Assembly (NCBI GenBank): GCA_028386065.3
Contig: JAKUCV010002505.1
Coordinates: 7,885 to 71,884 of the forward strand
Direction of reading: 5' to 3'
DNA from: Turnera subulata
Taxonomy: Eukaryota > Streptophyta > Magnoliopsida > Malpighiales > Passifloraceae
Length of the DNA: 64,000 nucleotides
The position numbers and the translations under genes are program-made. Positions 57,902 to 64,000 of the stretch are shown here, one piece after another (within the stretch, counting starts at the first letter, position 1; each line of letters opens with the position of its first letter). A model generated the notes under the pieces. The model was given only the letters and a program-made list of their open reading frames with translations, was not told the origin of the DNA and searched no databases.

Positions 57902-58539
57902 TGTATCACCGCGCCAGCAGGTCGCCTCACCGCCCCAAATTCTCCTCATCAGCCGTCGTGCGACTACCGCAGCCGGTCCTCCTCGCCGTTCACTGCAGCC
58001 CGCGACGTCGTCCCTCCCTCTTCCGCGCCGCCACCGCTGTCGCCCCACACACAAGGTGAGCTTGGGTCAAGCTCGACCCGGTTGTGCTGATGGGTCAAGG
58101 CAGACCCGGTTGGACCCATGGGCCGACCCGTGGACCTGGACTTGTGCCTTGGTCCGGGCTGGCTCTTGTGGGCTCCCTCACTGGGCCTGATATGTAGGCC
58201 TAGGCCTGGGATGGGTGCACCTGGGTTATATGAGGTTAAGTGCTGGACTGGGCTTGCACTATTTGGCCCAGTCCGAAAAATTAAAAAAAATAAATATAAA
58301 TAAATATACATGGTATTTTCTGGAAATAATCGAAAAGGGTAGTATATGGTAATTATGAGGAATAAAAGAGATAAATAATTTCATAAGATAATTACAAAAT
58401 AAATATTAGACTGAGGTAAATTCTCTTTAGGATATACATATATAGGATGTAAATGTTTTACTGGAAAATATTATGTGATAACCACCTTTGAAATACGTTA
58501 TAATAATTACTTCTAGGAAGAAATATATATGTACGTTAG

Positions 58540-59074
58540 CATTTGAAGAAATATCTTATGATAAGTATATTTTCGGAAATACGGCAGAAAAGTATATACA
58601 TGGTATATGATTATATTTGCAAGGATAAATAAGTGCCTTAACACAATATTATCTTGGGGTCATATATATGGTCAATAATAATTAATTTGGAAGGTATGTA
58701 TTTATGAAATAAGTAAGGAAAGGGTATTATCAAAATACTAGAACAGTAACCGGGTATAAGTACAGTATGAAATGTTGACACAGGAATAGTAAATAGTAAA
58801 TAATGANCATTTGAAGAAATATCTTATGATAAGTATATTTTCGGAAATACGGCAGAAAAGTATATACATGGTATATGATTATATTTGCAAGGATAAATAA
58901 GTGCCTTAACACAATATTATCTTGGGGTCATATATATGGTCAATAATAATTAATTTGGAAGGTATGTATTTATGAAATAAGTAAGGAAAGGGTATTATCA
59001 AAATACTAGAACAGTAACCGGGTATAAGTACAGTATGAAATGTTGACACAGGAATAGTAAATAGTAAATAATGA
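58540..59074. repeat. Perfect 267-bp direct duplication around a single N
   Basis: 58540-58806 and 58808-59074 are identical base for base as far as can be compared by eye, with the ambiguous base N at 58807 between them. A gap-closing or scaffold-joining artefact is the simplest explanation. Confidence 0.9.
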
Positions 59075-59544
59075 TGGAAACGGGGTTCACCGGGACGTAA
59101 ACGAATCAGTTTAGCTTTATTTTACGGTATAGCATCATTTACATCTATGTGCATCTTATGTGAGTATGTGTTATTATTTGCCATATAGGAGCCGATAACA
59201 AACACTATTCCGAGGAACCAGAGCCAGGACAGTCTGAGGACTTCCAAGAGTAGGGAAATCGGCTAAGGTGAGGATGGATAACCTTTGATATGTTGCACAT
59301 GATGCTGTGTTTGTTTCCTGTGATTATTTTTGCCTGATTGAATTGCTGAGCCAAATGAATTTGATTTTGGTATTATTGTGGTGGTTGTTGATTTGTTGAT
59401 TGTGGATACACCGACATGATAAGCTAATTGGATAATTGGAAGTTGTGTTGACGACTTATTTGTCACGTGGGAAGTAGTGGTCTGACTCGATGGGTAAAGA
59501 CTGTTTCGTGGTGGCCATGACCTGGGTTCTTGTGGAAGCATGTC

Positions 59545-59635
59545 TATGCTTGGGATGTCTATCCCGTTGATATATTTGGGATGTCTATCCCTGGGATCTA
59601 TTTTTGGGATGTCTATCCCTGGGTTCTCTTGATTT
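59545..59635. repeat. Short tandem repeat in the Tekay LTR
   Basis: GGGATGTCTATCCC recurs three times (about 59552, 59579 and 59609). Each copy is itself partly palindromic (GGGAT...ATCCC). Confidence 0.75.
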
Positions 59636-60246
59636 TGGTCTGGCACCCGAAATATGTTGATATCCAGGTCTGATTTCTAGCTTGTCCAGTGACGGGGCCC
59701 GGAAGATAAAATTGGAATTAAAATTAATTATTCTTTGGGTCTTGGCTCAGTTATATTCTGATTGTTTCACTGTTATGTCTTTTACTGGACTTTAATTTTG
59801 AAAGTATTGTGTTGCATGCATATTACTGTTTATCCTTCGCCGGTGAGCACTTCGGACTCACCCCTCGCCTGCGGGGTTTCATCCCGTAGGATGAGTTGCT
59901 CGTAGTACAGGTACGTGGTCCGTCCGGCCGCTGTTCCCACTCCACCAGACTCCGGATCCATACCCCCGCTGCATCTCATTCTAAGTCTTCCGCTGCTGAC
60001 TATTATATGTTGCTGTGTTTACATGTTGTTGGGTTTCTGTACTATCTACTTTGCTGAATCATTATTATATGTTCCTGCTACTGCTGTTGTGGCTTGAATA
60101 ATGGCCCCCGTAATAGAGTGACGAATGTTGTATTTGAGATTGCTTGTATGGTATTTTATATTATATGCACTGTCTGCTACTGTAGTAAGAACAGTTCCGG
60201 CACGTGTTTACCGTGAACGGTAAATACGGGTCGGGGCGCTTCAGTT

Positions 60247-60258
60247 TGGTAGCGGAGC
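60247..60258 (+). promoter_or_regulatory. Tekay-like element primer-binding site
   Basis: TGGTAGCGGAGC, three bases after the LTR end. Same sequence as in copia1 and the copia-type LTR at 1469-1998. Confidence 0.75.
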
Positions 60259-60365
60259 AGGCAGTAGGTCCTTAGGGAGATAATGTGCTTATTGTTGCCT
60301 ATATCTGCATAGTCTGGTCATTCTCTTAGCATAACACACATGCATGCATTCTCATATAGGTACGA

Positions 60366-61646
60366 ATGGATCCGGTGGGAGGAGATCAGCATGCTGAGCA
60401 GCGTTTGGAAGACGATCAAGTATCGGTTGATCAACCGCAACCGATCATGGGTGGACAAGTACCCGCGGTAGTACCGGGCGACACCACCCAGATCATGCAT
60501 ACCATGGTACAGATCTTGCAGCGTCAGGAAGCTAGGGACGCTCGCTTAGAGGCCAGGGAAGCTCGTGAACAGGAGAATCAAGGACCTGTTGAGGACCCTG
60601 TTTACACCAAGCTGTCTAAACTAGGTCTTGATGCCTTCACAGGGGTGACTAACCCACAGGCAGCTGATGAATGGCTTCGACAAGCTCACCGAGTGATGCT
60701 GAAGCTGAGATGCACAGATGACAGGTGGGCTAGGTATGTTGCATCCATGTTTCGCAATGTTGCTATGGATTGGTGGGATTCGGCAACACGTGACATGGTG
60801 AAACCAGTCACCATGCCCTGGGCACAGTTTACTGAAATGTTTCGAAGGAAGTTTGTCACAGATGTTTACCAGGACCAGCTCAAGCGAGAATTTCTCAGTC
60901 TGCGGCAGCAAATCGGACAGTCGGTGAACGAGTATGAAATTCAGTTTGATCGCTTATCCATCTATGCATCGGTGTATGTGTCCACACCAGAGGCTAGATG
61001 CAAGCGTTTCTGGGATGGATTGCGATCCTGCATCCAGACAGTTATGGGGTGCAAAGTTTATGAGACGTACCAGGATATGCTTGCAGATGCCCTTCGAGCA
61101 GAAGTTATCTGGATGGGGAACGAGAGAGAGATGGAAGAAGTCCGGAAGAGGAGATCTGCACAGAATGTTGGAAATCAGAACAAGAGATTCCAGAGCACCG
61201 GTAACAGGTCAGGGTATGGACAGACTCAATCCATGCCAGTATTTCAGGATCGAGGATGGGGCAACAGCTACAACAACAATCGTGGGAGTTCATGGACCCA
61301 GTCTGGAGGGACTTCATCTGGAGACACTCGCCCTAGACCTCCTCTGACTAGGGTGAGGTGTTTTGAGTGCAATGAAGTTGGGCATTACCGGAGTTCCTGT
61401 CCTAGGTTGGGAAGGTCTGGAGTTGTTGTTCCTGCTCACACTGTACAAGCATCAGTGGCCAGCGTACCCAGTGGTTGTGGAATTAGCCGAGGCCGTGGAC
61501 GAGGAGCTGCTCCTACTCGGACACAGTCAGCTATGAACCAGAGTGCAGCCGCCCCGAGGGCATTTGTGATCACGGCTAAGGATGATCCCGAGAATGCTGA
61601 TGTGATTGCAGGTACCTTTACAGCTTTTGGTAGTATTGCACACACC
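60366..61646 (+). CDS. Tekay-like gag
   Basis: Continuous frame from ATG 60366 ([20 protein letters not shown]). A coiled-coil-like charged stretch ([16 protein letters not shown]) precedes the retrotransposon gag core: [72 protein letters not shown] Gln/Asn/Gly-rich region and the zinc knuckle [14 protein letters not shown] follow near 61361. The Gly/Arg stretch [12 protein letters not shown] lies near 61485. Gag builds the particle and binds RNA. The frame closes at 61655 because of one extra T in a T run near 61648; without it gag would read straight into protease, as usual in this lineage. Confidence 0.9.
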
Positions 61647-64000
61647 TTTGATTGATCCGGGTGCCACACATTCTTTTATTGCTCAGAGTTTTTCCATACA
61701 ACATAGCTGTAAGGGTGAGAGTTTAGCATGTCCGTTGAGGGTTAGGTTACCCGCGGGCATAGTGGTGAGATTAACACAAGTGTGGAAGGATGTTCTCCTT
61801 TCCTATGGTGATGAAGTTTTCTTAGCTCGTTTGGTTGCGATGAACATGGGGGGATTCGACATAATCCTAGGGATGGATTGGCTGTCGAGGTATAACGCCC
61901 TGGTGAACTGTCGGACCAAGGAAGTGCTGCTGACCTCCGATAGTGGACGACAAGTTCTGGTAACAGGAATTAGGAGAGCTGCTGCCACGTGTAGCATTTC
62001 TGCTATGCAAGAGTTTGGAGTGAAGCTGCATGGTCCAGATGTTTTGCTGAACCACATCACGAGTGAAGATGTACGGGATTCTACCCCGGGAGATATATCA
62101 GTAGTAAGGGAGTTTCTTGAGGTTTTCCCTGATGATTTTCCAGGTTTGCCACCCGACAGAGAGGTTGAGTACACCATCGACCTGATGTCAGGAGTCACAC
62201 CCATATCGATGGCTCCATACAGGATGGCACCAACAGAGCTTCAAGAGCTGAAGAAGCAGTTGGATAAGCTGTTAGAAAAGGGTTTCATCAGTCCCAGTAT
62301 CTCACCATGGGGTGCACCGGTCCTGTTTGTCAAGAAGAAGGATGGTAGCTTGCGGATGTGTGTAGATTATCGCCAGCTGAACAAAGTGACAATTAAGAAC
62401 AAGTACCCGTTGCCGAGGATTGATGATTTGTTTGACCAGTTGAAGGAGCCACTGTGTTTTCCAAGATTGATCTTCGATCGGGGTATCACCAGATCAAGAT
62501 TGCTGAGAAGGACATACCGAAGACTGCCTTCCGTACCCGGTATGGTCATTTTGAGTTCACTGTGGTACCGTTCGGATTGACCAATGCACCAGCAGTGTTC
62601 ATGTGCTTGATGCACCTGGTCTTGAACGAGTTTTTGGATAAGTTTGTTGTAGTCTTCATCGATGATATTCTCATTTACTCTAAGAGCAAGGAGGAACATG
62701 AGGAGCATATAAGGATAGTGCTACAGAGGTTACGGGAGAAACAGTTGTATGCCAAATTTAGCAAATGTGAATTTTGGCTTGGAGAAGTTTCTTTCCTTGG
62801 GCATGTGGTTGGCGGGGATGGAATCAAGGTTGATCCTGCCAAGGTGAAGGCCGTGTTGGAATGGGAACCACCTAAGAATGTATCCGAAGTCAGAAGTTTT
62901 CTTGGACTTGCAGGATACTATCAGAGGTTCATTGAAGGTTTTTCCTTATTAGCCAGTCCTATGACCAAGCTGTTAAGGAAAGAACAGGCATTTGTTTGGA
63001 GCCCGGAATGTCAGCAGAGTTTCGAAGAGCTTAAGAAGAAGCTGACCACAGCACCAGTTTTGACAGTACCGAAACCTGGAGTTGAGTATGTGTTATTCTG
63101 TGATGCATCAGGATTTGGTTTAGGAGCTGTGCTGATGCAAGAAGGACGGGTGATTGCCTACGCCTCTAGGCAGTTGAGGACTCATGAGAAGAATTATCCG
63201 ACGTATGATCTTGAGATGGCAGCTGTGATTTTGGCTCTGAAGATTTGGAGACACTACTTGTTTGGAGAGAAGTGCCGGATTTTCACTGACCACAAGAGTC
63301 TTAAGTACATCATGACTCAGAAGGAGCTTAATCTACGACAGAGGCGTTGGGTCGAGTTACTTAACGATTATGACTGTACTATTGAGTATCACCCAGGGAA
63401 GGCTAATGTGGTAGCTGATGCCTTGAGCCGAAAGACAACCAGAGGATACCTCCACTAGTTACTTGATGTTCTCACTCATTGAGTTAAGGAAGTTGGGAGT
63501 TGGCTTGGCAGTAGATGATACAGGAGCTTTGCTGGCACACATGAGTGTCAAGTCTAACCTAAAGGGATGGATAGTGGAGTTACAGGATGGAGATCCCGAT
63601 CTGGTCAAGCTGAAAGATGGAGTAAGGAGTGGAAAAGAGGACAAGTTCTGTATAGCCATTGATGGAGCACTGATGATCGGGGAACGAGTATGTGTACCCA
63701 ACGTCAGCAATCTGCGTAGTCAGATCCTGGAAGAAGGACACATGACGCCATATGCGATGCACCCTGGAAGCACCAAGATGTATCAGAACCTGAAGAGCCA
63801 TTTCTGGTGGCCTCGTATGAAGAAGGATGTAGCAGAATATGTTGCAAGATGTCTTACTTGCCAACAGGTGAAAGCTGAGCATCAAGCTCCAGCAGGGAAG
63901 TTGAGGTCTTTGTCGGTGCCAGAATGGAAGTGGGAGATGATTACTATGGATTTTGTGATTGGTTTACCGATGACTCGGAAGCAACATGATGCCATATGGG
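61640..64000 (+). pseudogene. Tekay-like pol: protease, reverse transcriptase, RNase H, integrase (partial)
   Basis: Protease [12 protein letters not shown] (61648-61683), with [15 protein letters not shown] starts [37 protein letters not shown] missing G near 62446 shifts the frame; the rest of RT follows with the catalytic FIDD (62655-62666) and [14 protein letters not shown]. RNase [52 protein letters not shown] at 63456 ends this frame, and integrase continues one base shifted: the zinc region (HPGSTKMYQNLKSHFWW, CLTCQQVKAEH) and MDFVIGLPMT with the first catalytic Asp, before the edge. All catalytic residues seen are intact; three single-base lesions separate the pieces. Confidence 0.9.

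Larger units (their letters stand above)
57902..60243 (+). repeat. Tekay-like element 5' LTR
   Basis: Probable start TGTATC at 57902, end GGGGCGCTTCA at 60243, about 2.3 kb; long LTRs are usual for this lineage. The start is uncertain by some bases because LINE sequence could continue a little. The first 360 bases are GC-rich, the middle very A/T-rich. It includes an artefact-like duplication (58540-59074) that may inflate its length by 268 bases. Confidence 0.65.
57902..64000 (+). mobile_element. Tekay-like Ty3/gypsy element (5' LTR to integrase)
   Basis: A long 5' LTR is followed by a primer-binding site and a gag-pol region of chromovirus type that runs off the right edge inside integrase. 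The element entered the RT of LINE4. The 3' LTR and target-site duplication are outside the window. Coding damage is limited to single-base shifts, so it is one of the youngest insertions here. Confidence 0.88.

Noticed and set aside
61640..61655. Programmed frameshift between gag and pol
   Set aside because: The shift is explained by one extra T and is reversed by a missing G further on; Tekay-type elements normally have one continuous gag-pol frame.

Overview
This window looks like nuclear DNA from a flowering plant, probably a eudicot. The evidence is a plant-type F-box gene, a plant UDP-glycosyltransferase fragment, a DUF295 pseudogene, plant L1-like LINEs, Ty1/copia and Ty3/gypsy (Tekay-like and Tat-like) LTR elements, and a Helitron, all in AT-rich sequence. 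No species is named because nothing in the sequence fixes it. Almost everything is transposable elements nested inside older ones. The only gene that looks intact is an F-box/F-box-associated (FBA) protein gene at 2176-3378 on the minus strand.

Layout from the left. 1-275 is the end of a Tekay-type gypsy integrase. 276-1998 holds a tRNA-like/SINE-like stretch, AT-rich DNA and a copia-type LTR that cuts a UDP-glycosyltransferase fragment (1999-2175). The F-box gene follows, then an F-box-like relic (3906-4058). LINE1 (minus, 4127-10235) has a 13-bp target-site duplication (TSD). LINE2 (minus, 10421-23019) has a 14-bp TSD and was later split by copia1 (plus, 11355-17736). 23034-25660 holds a dispersed relic, unrecognised open frames and an LTR-like end. 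A DUF295 pseudogene lies at 25674-26243. Copia2 (plus, 26600-33917) has a perfect 5-bp TSD. A Tat-like gypsy element (minus, 34566-41756) is full of tandem repeats.

From 42417 to 52552 lies a minus-strand Helitron with both termini recognisable: A|TC at the right end, and a hairpin followed by CTAG|T at the left. It keeps only the start of its Rep/helicase gene and was itself invaded by a truncated L1 (43894-44212) and by full-length LINE3 (46044-52209). LINE4 (plus, from about 53620) is broken at its ORF1/ORF2 junction by a gypsy remnant (about 55721-56643) and in its reverse transcriptase by a Tekay gypsy element (57902 to beyond the right edge). The Tekay gag-pol is almost intact.

The parts do not form a cellular pathway. 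What can be read is a sequence of insertions: old LINE relics and host fragments, then LINEs, the Tat-like element and the Helitron, then copia1, copia2 and the Tekay element. The most interesting points are the series of small hairpins in the copia2 leader, a 3' noncoding block shared by copia1 and copia2 that is far better preserved than their coding regions, a PBS variant shared by copia and gypsy elements, the complete Helitron ends, and an exact 267-bp duplication around a single N that looks like an assembly artefact. I found no CRISPR array, rRNA gene, complete tRNA gene or undescribed functional system. All similarity statements are by eye.
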